Shown: one piece after another, positions 53,701 through 64,000 of the stretch
How the letters are laid out: each line of letters starts with the position of its first letter
Numbering within the stretch: the stretch's first letter is position 1
Assembly (NCBI GenBank): GCA_027886185.1
Contig: WOAB01000893.1
Location: 372,001-436,000, forward strand
Source of the DNA: Rheum nobile
Lineage: Eukaryota > Streptophyta > Magnoliopsida > Caryophyllales > Polygonaceae
Length of the DNA stretch: 64,000 nt
Direction: 5' to 3'
The notes under the pieces: generated by a model
The model's input: the letters and a program-made list of their open reading frames with translations, nothing else
Database searches by the model: none
What the model was told of the DNA's origin: nothing
Position numbers and translations under genes: made by a program

Positions 53701-56547
53701 GTTTTTGCCTAGTATTCTTTTGCTGTTTCTCTTAGAAGTTTGTTGTGGTAGATGTTTAATAATTATATATCTATTTATGTCCTGTTCTTCCGCACAACAC
53801 TCAGATATACTTTTTTCATCAATGTTTTATTTTGTTGGTTGACTATTGCATCATCTAACTGCCAGAGGAACAGGACCGTCACCTCGATCAAACCATGTTG
53901 CAGCTCTTTATGATGATAGAACACTTTTAATTTTTGGAGGCTCTTCAAAGTCCAAAACCTTAAACGATTTGTACTCGCTTGATTTTGAAACGGTTCGTAT
54001 ATTGGCCCTTGATTTAGCAGCAAAAGCTTATTTTTTATTATCACAATGGTTCGCTCAAGTTATTTCCTTTCATTTGTCAGATGGTTTGGTCCAGGATTAA
54101 GATTCGAGGTTTCCATCCATCACCAAGAGCTGGCTCCTGTGGTGTCCTATGTGGAACCAAATGGTATATCGTTGGGGGTGGAAGCCGGAAAAAACGTATG
54201 AGCCATATCTTTGCTACTGTGGTCCTCTAACTGCTTACTTGATTTGACATCTCAGTGAGGAAGTAGCATATTGTGAATACTTGAGTGATTGTTTGTTTTA
54301 AGATGCATCACTCAGCATAGTTCTTGTCTCGTGCTTGTGTGTTTCATATATTCAACAATAGTATAAGTAATTTGTTGTCACTACAAGTTAAACTATCTTG
54401 TGCTTCTAATATATCTTCATGTTAATTCCAGGCTATTCAGAAACTTTAGTCTTTGACGTTTTGAAGCATGAGTGGTCAGTTGCCTTCACATCGCCTCCAT
54501 ATTCTGCCACTACAAGTAAAGTGAGTTGTTTTCTTCACTCTGCATATCATTTTGTCTCCCGTGGATTCTCACCATTTACGTTGCAATTTGCAGGGATTTA
54601 GCCTCGTACTGGTGCAACTCAAGGAAAAGGACTACCTTGTTGCATTTGGAGGGTCCAAAAAGGAGCCATCTAATCAGGTTGTCAACAAATAATATTCCTT
54701 TTAATCACTGCATAATGCAGAATAAGCGAGATTATTGAAAACCAATACTGGGCCTCCTGGTGCAGGTTAAAGTACTAGTTCTGGAGAAGAACGAGCATTT
54801 GTCTGGCAGCCTAGCTCCAAGTAACAAAGTCACGGGAAAGTCATCATGTCAAAACCGCACCTCGTCTACGAACTTGGCATCTCAGCTTAATGGTGCTCCT
54901 CCATGCCCTGGTGATTCTCTTGGTCAGCAAAATTTAGCTTCTATAATTAATGAGCATGGCTCCTCTAGGAGATCAATGTCAGAATGTGTCATCAGGAATC
55001 CAAATTCTGCTCCTGGAAGTATCTCCCTGAGGAAGCAACTGAATGAGGAAGAACTGGTCCATACGCTAGCCAAAACTTCACTCGATGATAGCTGTTTCAT
55101 GCAGGTCGGTTACTTGTTTTTCACTGTGGGACATTCTTTTTCAACATATGGAATCATTGTTGACTAGAGTTCTGAATATGATTCCTTGTTTTGTTAAGGC
55201 CGTTTTTTCCACTTCATTTATTAGAGTATAGCTAATTTTCACAAGCTATTGGTCGTACCTTAGTTATAGCTTGTAAGCTAGCTTATCAACTCAGCTAACA
55301 CATTAGAGCTTATTATGCCAAATGCACCCGAAATCAAGGAAAATAATTTATTATCTTGGATTTCAATCTGTAGAGAATTTAATCATGGTTGTGCTAACTC
55401 AAAGAACATGTCTGATTCGGTCAATGGAGCAGGGTAAACTGAATGATATGCGCTCTTTGTCCAACGTCTCTGGCAAAGTGATCACAGAAGTGATACCGTC
55501 TTCCTCTGAACTAGATTATGCAGACAGCCACTTGTCTGACAGTGATAAGCTCGCTCTTGATGACGAGCGAGTTTTCCCTGAGATTGATGATAAATCAGCC
55601 ATCCCGTCAGCTCCTTCAACGGTACCTCAGGTGTACGAAGCCCAAATGGCAGCCTTGATAAGAAAGAATGGAATTTTGGAAGGGCAATTGGCGGCTGCAC
55701 TAGCGGGACGTGAAGCAGCTGAGAGGAACTTGTCTTCTGTCCTGAACAGCAGGCAGGAGCTGGAGAAAAAACTGCGTGATACCGTTAAGGAGACTGAGTT
55801 GTTGAAGGAGAAGCTTGCTGGTTTAGAGCTTGCTCACGAAGAGGCTAATAGCGTGTCTAATATGGTACACTCCGACAATGTGAGGCTTGAACATGATGTG
55901 GCTTTTGTGAGGGCCGTTTTGGATGATACCCAGAAGGTAAATTTTCTCTTTGCAATTTTTCTCGCTATATTTGATCTAAATCCTTGTTGATCCCAACCGT
56001 TGAAACGTTCTGTAGGAGTTGCACTCTACGAGAGGTATCCTTGCAAACGAAAGAGCAAGAGCTTTCCAGCTTCAGGTATTGTGTTGTGATTTATGTGCTT
56101 GTTTACTTGTGAGTGTTGGATTTGATGTCAACGGATTCTCACCTTGTGTGCATTCACAAGTTTTAACCTTGATCAAATTGCCGTTTGCCTGCAACAAAAG
56201 CTACTCGTGTGCTTTGATATGTTTAGATAAGTAAGAAGCTGATATATGAAATCAACTGATTTTGATGGCATCTTTTCATTCACATTTTTCTCGCCCTGAT
56301 GGTGAATCTATCAAACTTGCAGTTTGCCAGCTTCGAATGTCAGATGTCGGAAATAACTTAGCACTGCATTTCATATATATTCCTTAAAGCATCACTTGGC
56401 TAGAGCTTCATATGATGCATTGATCATGTGCTGAGTTCTTACTTGCTTTACACTGAGATTTTGCAGGTTGAAGTGTTTCACCTGAAGCAAAGGCTGCAGT
56501 CACTGGAGAACAGAGCACCTACTCCAAGGAAACATTTTCAAGTGTAA
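50722..56547 (+). CDS. Kelch-repeat protein with C-terminal coiled coil (16 coding exons)
   Basis: Coding exons: 50722-50759, 52371-52449, 52518-52664, 52743-52820, 52997-53101, 53218-53284, 53368-53429, 53548-53687, 53866-53992, 54081-54195, 54432-54520, 54594-54677, 54766-55104, 55433-55936, 56016-56075 and 56467-56547. All borders are GT-AG and every phase joins, giving 704 residues. The N-terminus is basic (MFGFSRRRMKHG). Kelch blades follow from about residue 80 to 360: PRFNHAAAVIGSKMVVVGGE, ARSGHAVVRVGSHLILFGGE, PRSNHVAALYDDRTLLIFGG, PSPRAGSCGVLCGTKWYIVG and KDYLVAFGG. The C-terminus (about 590-690) is a long coiled coil (AAALAGREAAERNLSSVLNS, ELEKKLRDTVKETELLKEKL). It resembles plant proteins annotated as acyl-CoA-binding-domain-4-like or tip-elongation-aberrant-like Kelch proteins. 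No acyl-CoA-binding domain is seen. It is probably a cytosolic scaffold; the exact role is unknown. Confidence 0.9.
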
Positions 56548-57547
56548 CCCTTCATGTATGATTGAATGTTTTCAAATCAACTCGTCCCATTTTGAATGTT
56601 ACTTACTGTTTGGTATGGAGATGTATATACTGAATGAACCCTTCAATATGAAGGCAGTAGAAACTCTGGGTTCACCTTAAACACAAATTCCACAAAGATT
56701 ACAATCTTGCAATATTACAAAAGCTGCAGGCGCTTAGGAGGTGCAAAATGCTGGTACTGCACAATGCTTCAATCCTCCCCAGTGTTCTGCATGGAAGGGT
56801 ATAAGTGCAACATTTCCCCCCTCAAATAATGCCTCCCAAATTGCAGCATTCAAGTATCAAAACTGGCAGACTTGATTTTCGTCAATTATTTCTTCAACAG
56901 CAAATGTTGCAATACAGAGTGGGACGAGAGAGCACATACGAAGGCGAATGGAACATAGGTTTTTCCTTGAGCAATGCACAAAGTATATGGATACCTGTTA
57001 GGATTTTTGTGTCCCTTTAAAGAAGTTACTTGAACAATTTCTGGTAATTTTCACAAAAATTGTCACAACATTGCTGCAAGAAAAGAAAAAAGAGTGGAAA
57101 ACAGCAGTGTTCCAACAATTCCATTATAAAGTTGGAATTGGAACTCTCTTCCCTGGCTATCAGCACCATTTAACAAAGACTACTTTTTTCTCCTCTTTGT
57201 TTTCAAAAGGATTACAAAAATAAATAGATAACAGCTCTGAACAGATGAGTTTGGAAGGGCGGTAGCAAGGGACTGGTTTACAATTACTCGAGCGAGGAGT
57301 GTCCAACCATAAGTTATTTGCATAGGGTCTTTGTGGAAGGTACAAAAATGAGGTTTATTCAGAGGTGAAGGATGCCTGCATATACATAAGGAGGCGGTAC
57401 CCGGTAAATATAGATGTGGTGAAAAGAGAGCTTCTCAACCTTGGAAATATTGAGAAAGAATAAGATTTTTCATCTGATGAAACTTTACCCATGCAGAGAA
57501 TGAAGGACTGTGTTATTTAACACTTAGCTCAAAGTGTCCACATTGCT
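56548..57547. other. Intergenic space between two convergent genes (3' UTRs)
   Basis: About 1 kb separates the stop codons of the Kelch gene and the zinc-finger gene, which point at each other. No open frame with a recognisable domain is present. The stretch should hold both 3' UTRs and polyadenylation sites, which could overlap. Confidence 0.6.
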
Positions 57548-60500
57548 TCATTTACCGGTTGCACTGCTCTGGCTTGGCTCTTGGTTGGGTGACAAAGGAG
57601 CGGTAGAATTGCTTGGTGCGGAAGATGAATTGGTAGGAGGGTCGTTGGATCCTGAGATAGCTTCAATTCTTGGATCTGAAGACGAGGATGATGGGGCCAC
57701 AGTCACTACTGAATGTCCCGTGGGGTAGGGAGCCACAGGCGTATCAGAGAGAGAGGATGTAGACGGACTGTAACTTAGTGAATCTGTAGGATGGTTAAAC
57801 TTGCATGTCGGTCCAAACTTGCAAACTCCGTGTTGTATAAAGTGAGTGCATGTTGGAGCACCCTGACAAACAAAGGTCATTGAAAGAGAGTTACAAAAAG
57901 CTAAGAAAGAAATTCAGAAATACTAGTATATGTAGAAGAGATTTAGAGATTTGTCAAGCCAGAGTGGTGATTTTGTTCTAGACGGTTAAGAGCAGGGTCA
58001 TACTAACATACGATATAAGTAGCAAAAGAATGTAAACGTTGCTTAAACAGCAGAACAAACATTTCTGATTTAGTATTTAAGGGTCTGTTTGCATCATCAT
58101 CAAAATGCATTTTAATGCATTAAATGACGGCATTTAATACAAAATAATGCAATTTAATATATTAAAATGCATATTGATAAGCCATCCAAACGGACCCTAA
58201 ATGATTTACTTGATTAAGAATTTAGGACTGGATTAAGAGAGTAGCCAGTCAGCTTAATAAAGCTGAATACTCATTAAGAGAGTAGATAACAAAACAGGCA
58301 AGTCTAGTTTGAACATCTGAATACTCATTCACAAGCTAGTCACAGCTTAATAAAGCTGTACGGACACATTATCTCATCAAACCTGCTTTAAGGAAAAGAA
58401 TGATGATTATAGTACTACATTTTTATTCATCACAAGCTGTCTTCTATTTATATTGCCACTGATAAGAGCCAAAACGAGAATATTAAGGCAAAATGAAAGT
58501 TTGGAATGAAGATTCTTGAGCTAACCAACATGGTGATTTTACCAAGTTGCATTTGTGAAGTAAAAGTTCCGTTCAATAAGAAGTTTTTACTCAAAACTAA
58601 AAATTAAAACTCTTGTGGCCCTTATCCAAACCTATTTCAGCAATTACAGCCACATGAGGTGTAAAAACATCTTCTATGCAATACTTGAAAACCTAACATC
58701 ATGGTCCTGACTTAACAAACCAAAGGCAACGCCTTAACTACCCTGCCTTCTATGAAGCCCATGTTGCTGAAATGGCGAAGGAATCATCTTCTCCTACAAT
58801 CTTGATTAATTTACACGAGAAAAAACTAACTAATACAAGAATACCAAACACATCCAAAGAAGCTTCAAAGCATAACAATAAACACACAAGAAGCAACTGA
58901 TGACAATTTAGAAAAGGCAAGGGTCTCGTTAAATTGTAAAGATTATAATAGCTTGCATACCGGACGAAGTGGAAGAACCACAGGAGTGACAGCATAGCTT
59001 GCTTTCTGGGAACTCCGTTCTGCAGGATGATGGTATCTACACGAAGAACCATACTTGCATTCCCCTGTTCTCAAATAATGCTGGCATTCAGGTTGACCGG
59101 GCCTTTCAGGATGAGTTATTTCCTTTTGAATACTACTTGATGGACCAGCAAAAGAAGTCATGGGTGGATAAGGTCCAGCGTACACAGACCCAACAGGAGA
59201 TACGGGTGGAACACCATAAATTTGAGCAGCCCCAGCAGTTGACTGAGTTGAAGGTGCAGGCACTGCACTATAAGATGCCTGTGCCAGTGCATGAAAAATA
59301 TCACATTAGAATAGGTTATGGTTAGGATATCCACAAGGCAGTACGATTTGCAATATAAATCACTTACCATATAAGGTGTCCAACCAGAATAAGGAACCAC
59401 CCCAGGGGAAAAAAGCATTGGTGCATAGGGTCCTTGAACATATGAACCCGGCACCATGAATTGCTGAGGAGGAGAATGTGGAATTGTAGGATATACAGCA
59501 GATGGAGGTATAGCTTCAGGCACTTGTACATTATCAGGCTGTGGATGATGGAATTTACATGTCATAGCAAATTTGCACAGCCCGGTTCTCATATAGTAGG
59601 AGCACTCTTTCTCACCCTGCATTACATGCAAAACCAAGTATATTTGATGGTGACAATACTACACTATCAAGAAAACACGAATAGAATGAATGAAGAATTT
59701 GGACTAGAAGAGTGAGAGAACGGTTATCCTCTGACCGGTCTCATTGGATATCCATGGAAATTAAATGTGAGGGCAGTTGTGGAACCAGCTCCATGCCTTG
59801 GATGATGGTACTTACAGGAAGAACCGAATTTACAAGACCCAGTCCTCATGTAATACTGCATCATATAGCAATTGCATCATGTTAAAACTAGAAAATCTGT
59901 TGAAAAACTACACAAAACAGATTTTGCATTTACCATCCCAACAAAAACACAATAATGCAGAATCAAGCTGAAACTGTTATAACCTGACAAACATGCTGCC
60001 CAGGTCGCGCCGGATAATCCCCTCCACCAGCTCTTGCACCTCCATAGGCCTGCTGCGAATTAGACATCCTCACATTCAAAGATCATGATTCAAAAGTAAT
60101 GGTTTCTTCTAATCCAACAGTGATTCAACAAAATCCACTCCAGTTATACAGGGTAGATAGTCAAAATTCCAAAAGCCCCAATTGAAGATGATGAGCTCAA
60201 TTGTGGGATCAGACCATATTTATGACAAAGCAAAATATATGACTCTCAGTAAATGCTAACAGCTACGCCCTAATTCAACCACTCAAAGTGTGCGAAATCG
60301 GAAGTAAAGAATTCAGCAATGCATTTACCGCGCCACGATCATGGGGATGATTGAACCGACACCTCGCACCATACCGACACAATCCTGTCCTCACATAATA
60401 AATGCAATCGGGCTCTCCCGACCGCTCCGGGTACGGCGATTCACCGCCGTCAGCGTCGGCGGCTCCTCCTCCTCCGGCGCCCATTCCCAGGTGCCGCATG

Positions 60501-60728
60501 GGTTCTACAAGTCCGAATCGAAATTTGATCTTCAACATTACAAACACAAAACCGAGCAAAACAAACTCCCCCAAATGAATTATGGAAAGCTAAATCAAAT
60601 TACAAATAAACAAAGAAGTAGAAATTCTGACGGAATTGAAATGCGGGATCCGCGGACTCGCCTTCAAGGCCGATGTCGCCTCTCTGACCCGACCGCTCCG
60701 TGCCCGGATCCGATTCGGACCTCTCCAT
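57548..60728 (-). CDS. Five-CCCH zinc-finger protein, ZFN type (7 coding exons)
   Basis: Coding exons on the minus strand: 60728-60632, 60504-60329, 60052-59984, 59855-59736, 59616-59368, 59278-58961 and 57862-57548. All introns are GT-AG and phases join, giving 447 residues. Five C-x8-C-x5-C-x3-H fingers are present: CIYYVRTGLCRYGARCRFNH, VCQ/YYMRTGSCKFGSSCKYHH (split by an intron), CSYYMRTGLCKFAMTCKFHH, CQHYLRTGECKYGSSCRYHH and CTHFIQHGVCKFGPTCKFNH. Spacing is three fingers, then a P/Y/S-rich linker, then two more, as in the plant ZFN/HUA1 family of RNA- and DNA-binding nuclear proteins. The start is taken at MERSESDPGTERSG (60728); an in-frame upstream ATG at 60806 (MDFASLRLSEAE) would add 26 residues. 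The first donor, GTCAGA, is weak. The Ser-rich tail ends SSATGK. Confidence 0.9.
58081..58197. mobile_element. Tourist-like MITE in the last intron of the zinc-finger gene
   Basis: The 117-bp element has imperfect terminal inverted repeats GGGTCTGTTTG / CAAACGGACCC and is flanked by TAA (58078-58080 and 58198-58200). Its interior is AT-rich with ATGCATTTTAATGCATT palindromes. TAA duplications fit PIF/Harbinger-type MITEs. Confidence 0.8.
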
Positions 60729-61231
60729 CGTACTTGTCTGTATACTTAAAATCCGTACTTTACCCCTGATTTCGGCTTCACTGAGTCGAAGGGAAGCAAA
60801 ATCCACAGAAACTAAAACGAATGCCTTGCGATTTCGCGATCGGACGGTGCCAAATGAATTGAAGAGGGGGAGGAAGAGATAGCGAAGTGTGAACGAGTCT
60901 TGGAAACTTTTCTTCTCAATTGTTTCTACTTATGGGATTCTCTATTCATTTCTCTTCAGAGGCTCGATTTGGAAGCTGTTTGCAGTTTTTCTCTGGTGTC
61001 TCTGTTTCAAAAGCGTTCGATCTTTCGTAATGGTTTTTATTTTCTTGACCCCTTTTTATATGTAATTTTCTCCAGAATTTATTATTTTCATTTATTTTGT
61101 GGTGGTTTGCATACGCGCCAACCACATAAGAGGAGGGTAGGAGTGGGTTCCCTTGGGGAGATTTTGATTTTAATTATTTTTTTGTCATGTACACACAAAC
61201 GATTTTTTTTTATTCTGATGTCAAAAATAGG
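60729..61231 (-). promoter_or_regulatory. 5' UTR and promoter region of the zinc-finger gene
   Basis: This is the upstream region (read from 61231 down) of the minus-strand gene. No single convincing TATA box was picked out. It ends at the hAT-like MITE, which therefore lies roughly 500 bp upstream of the start codon. Confidence 0.4.
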
Positions 61232-61239
61232 AGTATTTC

Positions 61240-61750
61240 TAGAAATGGCTCGTGGTTCGGTAGAACCGCATAACCTCCGGTTCACGAACTGGAAAAAAAT
61301 TTGAACCGAAACCGTATAAACCTCCTATATTCGGTTTTGGTTTCGGTTTGGAAAAATCTTGAACCGAAAAACATGAGGTTTACCCGGTTCGGAAACGGAG
61401 ATTTCGAACCGGGTAAACATCCGGTTCCGAACCGGGTAATCCTCCGATTCTTAAGTTATATATATATTGTCAATTTAATTTATAAATCAAATTAAGTTAA
61501 ATTTTAATATTATGTTTTGAAGTATAAATCTTATAAGTTTAAACAAATGTTTACTTTATCATTATTTAAAAAAAATAATATTTTTTTAAAAACAGATTTT
61601 TAATACAAAAAACATCGTTTATTTTTTTATTTAAAAAAGTATATATTTTCCGGTTCTAAAACCGGAACTGGAATCGAAATCGAAACCTCCGGTTCCAGAT
61701 TAATCAGGTTTCGGTTTTCATTTTCCGGTTCTGGAACCGTGCCATGTCTA
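61240..61750. mobile_element. hAT-like MITE (511 bp)
   Basis: The termini TAGAAATGGC and GCCATGTCTA are near-inverse. Flanks are AGTATTTC (61232-61239) and AGTATTTT (61751-61758), an 8-bp duplication with one mismatch. Both arms are rich in GGTTCGG / CCGGTTC motifs that can fold back. The centre is AT-rich. No transposase. Confidence 0.85.
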
Positions 61751-61767
61751 AGTATTTTTTGTTTGAT

Positions 61768-62586
61768 CGGAAATTTCGTCTGGTAACCCTGAGTTTTTGA
61801 CTTTTTCACGAAATTTCCTAAGGTTTTGACAATTTCGCCTGATAACCCTGAGTTTTTGACAATTTTGCGTGGTAAATATGGATTTTTGACTTTTTCGCAA
61901 AATCCGCTCAAATTTTGACAATTTTGTGTGGTAACCCTGAGTTTTAAATTTTTTCGCCGAATACCCCTCCATTCATTTCACTTAAAAAACGTTAAATTTA
62001 ATTTTTTTAGGGCTTAGGGGTATAGGATTTTGGGGTTTAGGGATTATGATTTGAGTTTTAGGGTTTAAGTTTAGGATTTTGGAGTAGGGTTTAGGGTTTA
62101 TGGGTAATGGTTTAGGGGTAAGGGTTTAGAATTTATGTATCCGCACTTAAAATAAATAAAAACCCTAAACATAAACCCTAAATCCCAAACCCTAAATTCT
62201 ACACCTAAACCCTAAATCCCTAAGCCCTAAACTCTAAAAACGTTTTTAGGGTTTATGTTTTTATTTTTTTAAATAAACCGTTTGTATTTAACGATTTGGG
62301 TATTTCACGAAAACCCTAACCCTAAACCCCAAAACCCTAAGCCTAAACCCCTAAGCCCTAAAAAAAGTAGTTAACGTTTTCTTAAGCGAAATGGATGGAG
62401 GGATATCCGGCGAAAAAATTTAAAACTCAGGATTACCATACGAAATTGTCAAAATTTGAGAAGATTTCGCGAAAAAGTCAAAAACTCAGAATTATCAGAC
62501 GAAATTATCAAAAACTTAGGATTACTATGCAAAATTATCAAACACTAAATTTCACGAAAAAGTCACAAACTGAGGGTTAATTTCCG
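61768..62586. mobile_element. MULE-like foldback element with telomere-like motifs (819 bp)
   Basis: Long inverted arms start CGGAAATTTCG and end AATTTCCG, and each carries several AACCCTGAGTTTTTGAC-like blocks. It is flanked by the perfect 9-bp duplication TTGTTTGAT (61759-61767 and 62587-62595), as for Mutator-like elements. The inner part of each arm is degenerate TTTAGGG (about 62005-62125) and CCCTAAA (about 62160-62365). It has no coding capacity. Confidence 0.85.
62005..62365. repeat. Telomere-like TTTAGGG / CCCTAAA motifs in inverted arrangement
   Basis: Degenerate GGGTTTAGGG-type motifs on the left arm face CCCTAAACCC-type motifs on the right arm, about 30 copies in all. The spacing is irregular, so this is not a true telomeric array. 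Confidence 0.7.
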
Positions 62587-62595
62587 TTGTTTGAT

Positions 62596-64000
62596 TTATA
62601 GCTAGCAATATATTTGATCCATTTTAATGGCCCACCATCCACCAATGAATTTTTTTTTTTGATGGAATCCACCAATGAATTTTGAGATACGGACTAGGGA
62701 TGATATTTTACGAGTGAATTTTCCCTAGTTTTTTTATTTAATTGAAGATATTTTAAAAAATAATTTTTTTGAATATTTTAAGTAGTTTATTCTTGAAACT
62801 ATGATGAACCCAGAATAGACCACATCCGATTTGTTTGGATTTTAAAATTTAATATACTTTAATATATTATATTACATTTTCTTGTATTAAATGTGAGATT
62901 TAGAATAAAATAATACAATTTAATATATGATTTTTGAAATCCTCAAAGAATTAATACTCTCTCTGAGCTTAATCAACTTAGTTCGATCATTTGTTCTCTT
63001 CTCCCATTTCCTTTATTACCTTTCTAATAACTAGTTTAGTGTAATGTGTTTGATCAAATTAGCGATAATTAACTTAGTTAGGTCATTTGTTTTCTTCTCC
63101 CATAAAATATCTCGCATAGAATTTGGGTAAGTAATTTTTTAACTTATAACGATATATAAATTTACATTTTTAAGAAAACACATAGAAAAATTATCATAGT
63201 TGAATAATGTAATTTGTTTGATCAAATTAGTGATACTTTAAATCAATTAACTTAAAGTATGATAATATAATAAAATATCTAATAAAAATAATGACTATTA
63301 AGACTCATAATTTTGAATATGATCAATTATCGAAAATCACTCGTCCAATAGACTATATTGTCCAAAACCACTCTTATAAATCGATAAGACCGAAAACCAT
63401 CCGAATTACGTACGTCGTTACAAAATCACCTACTGTCCCCGAGAACCGTTTAAAAAAACGTTAAGCCCATACAATTACGTTTTTGTCCCTCTCTTATTTA
63501 ATAAATGTGATACCAAATTCATTTAAATAAATATATTAAATGAATAAAATTACTTAAAAAACATTTAATTAAATCAACCTTTCATCCTCCTATTGCCTTT
63601 AGATCCCCAAATCCATATCAGAGCACTAAACCCCAAATTCATACCTAACCAACCTCCAATCCTCATAAGATAGAACAAGAGAGGTGTCGACGTTGTGTGA
63701 GGCGGTGTCTAGTGTTGCCGTTGTGCAAGACGGTGGCCGGAGTTGACGATGTCCAAGGCGGTGGTAGGAGTGCGAGGGGGCACTGGTTGGACTTGAAGTT
63801 TGCGAGACAAGGGCAGCGTTGGAGGAGAATACCCGATACACGTCATACTCCTCCAGATCTCTCATCGCCTTGATCCAGGAAGACAACAATTAAAATAACC
63901 CATTGCATAAATCCCAACCCGATTCAATTAAACTCCTTCAGGCTTAAAGCCAACAGAAGAAGTTTAATCACCTTATATCCAAAAATTCAAAAACAATCAA
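62596..64000. other. AT-rich intergenic DNA
   Basis: No gene could be supported. Short direct repeats are present: ATCCACCAATGAATTTT at about 62637 and 62667, TTTGATCAAATTAG at about 63049 and 63217, and TCATTTGTT-CTTCTCCCAT at about 62989 and 63083. An 87-codon minus-strand frame at 63626-63889 lies in a more GC-rich patch but shows no known domain. Confidence 0.5.

Noticed and set aside
58750..59325. Open frames on both strands across introns of the zinc-finger gene
   Set aside because: They are explained by exons 58961-59278 and 59368-59616 plus read-through into introns.
62005..62365. True interstitial telomere array or chromosome end
   Set aside because: Motifs are degenerate, irregularly spaced, inverted about a centre and contained within a MITE with a 9-bp duplication.
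63626..63889. Possible small protein gene on the minus strand (87 codons)
   Set aside because: No domain, no splice-linked neighbours and no recognisable relatives. It is kept only as a note in the intergenic entry.

Overview
The window is nuclear DNA of a flowering plant, most likely a eudicot. Multi-exon genes carry GT-AG introns. The retrotransposons belong to plant-specific lineages: Athila and Tat (Ty3/gypsy), Tekay-like and CRM-like chromoviruses, and a plant LINE with an RNase H domain. There are also a CACTA transposon, MITEs and TTTAGGG-like motifs. The species cannot be named from the sequence.

Layout. About 1-49.3 kb is a nest of mobile elements. The lowest layer is a decayed LINE (30969-31225 continuing at 47699-49339). 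On its left sits a Tekay-like LTR (11059-11747 continuing at 29858-30968), which may be a solo LTR or a 3' LTR. That LTR was hit by an Athila-like element on the minus strand, whose LTR/partial-gag segment plus 229 bp of host LTR was then copied in tandem (1-11058). It was also hit by a Tat-lineage element on the minus strand (11748-29857, TSD TATAT). The Tat element carries an antisense four-exon gene relic and is itself interrupted by a second, minus-strand Tekay-like chromovirus (17199-26806). At that insertion the Tat RT region and one LTR end are missing. On the right the LINE is interrupted by a CRM-like chromovirus (31226-47693, TSD CAAAG). Its 5' LTR contains a CACTA element with captured gene exons (31620-34863, TSD CCC). 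Its pol contains a 4.3-kb Athila-derived non-autonomous element (41385-45704, TSD CTCAC).

From about 49.8 kb the window is genic. A plus-strand Kelch-repeat protein gene (coding 50722-56547, 16 coding exons, 704 aa) converges on a minus-strand five-CCCH zinc-finger gene of the ZFN type (60728-57548, 7 coding exons, 447 aa). Both keep open frames through every junction and look functional. A small Tourist-like MITE lies in an intron of the zinc-finger gene. Upstream of that gene an hAT-like MITE and a MULE-like foldback element lie side by side, followed by AT-rich DNA to the end of the window.

Almost every retrotransposon reading frame is broken by stops, frameshifts, deletions or loss of catalytic residues. 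The elements are therefore relics, apart from one intact chimeric gag frame. The exon coordinates come from reading splice signals and checking phase by hand; no database search was run.
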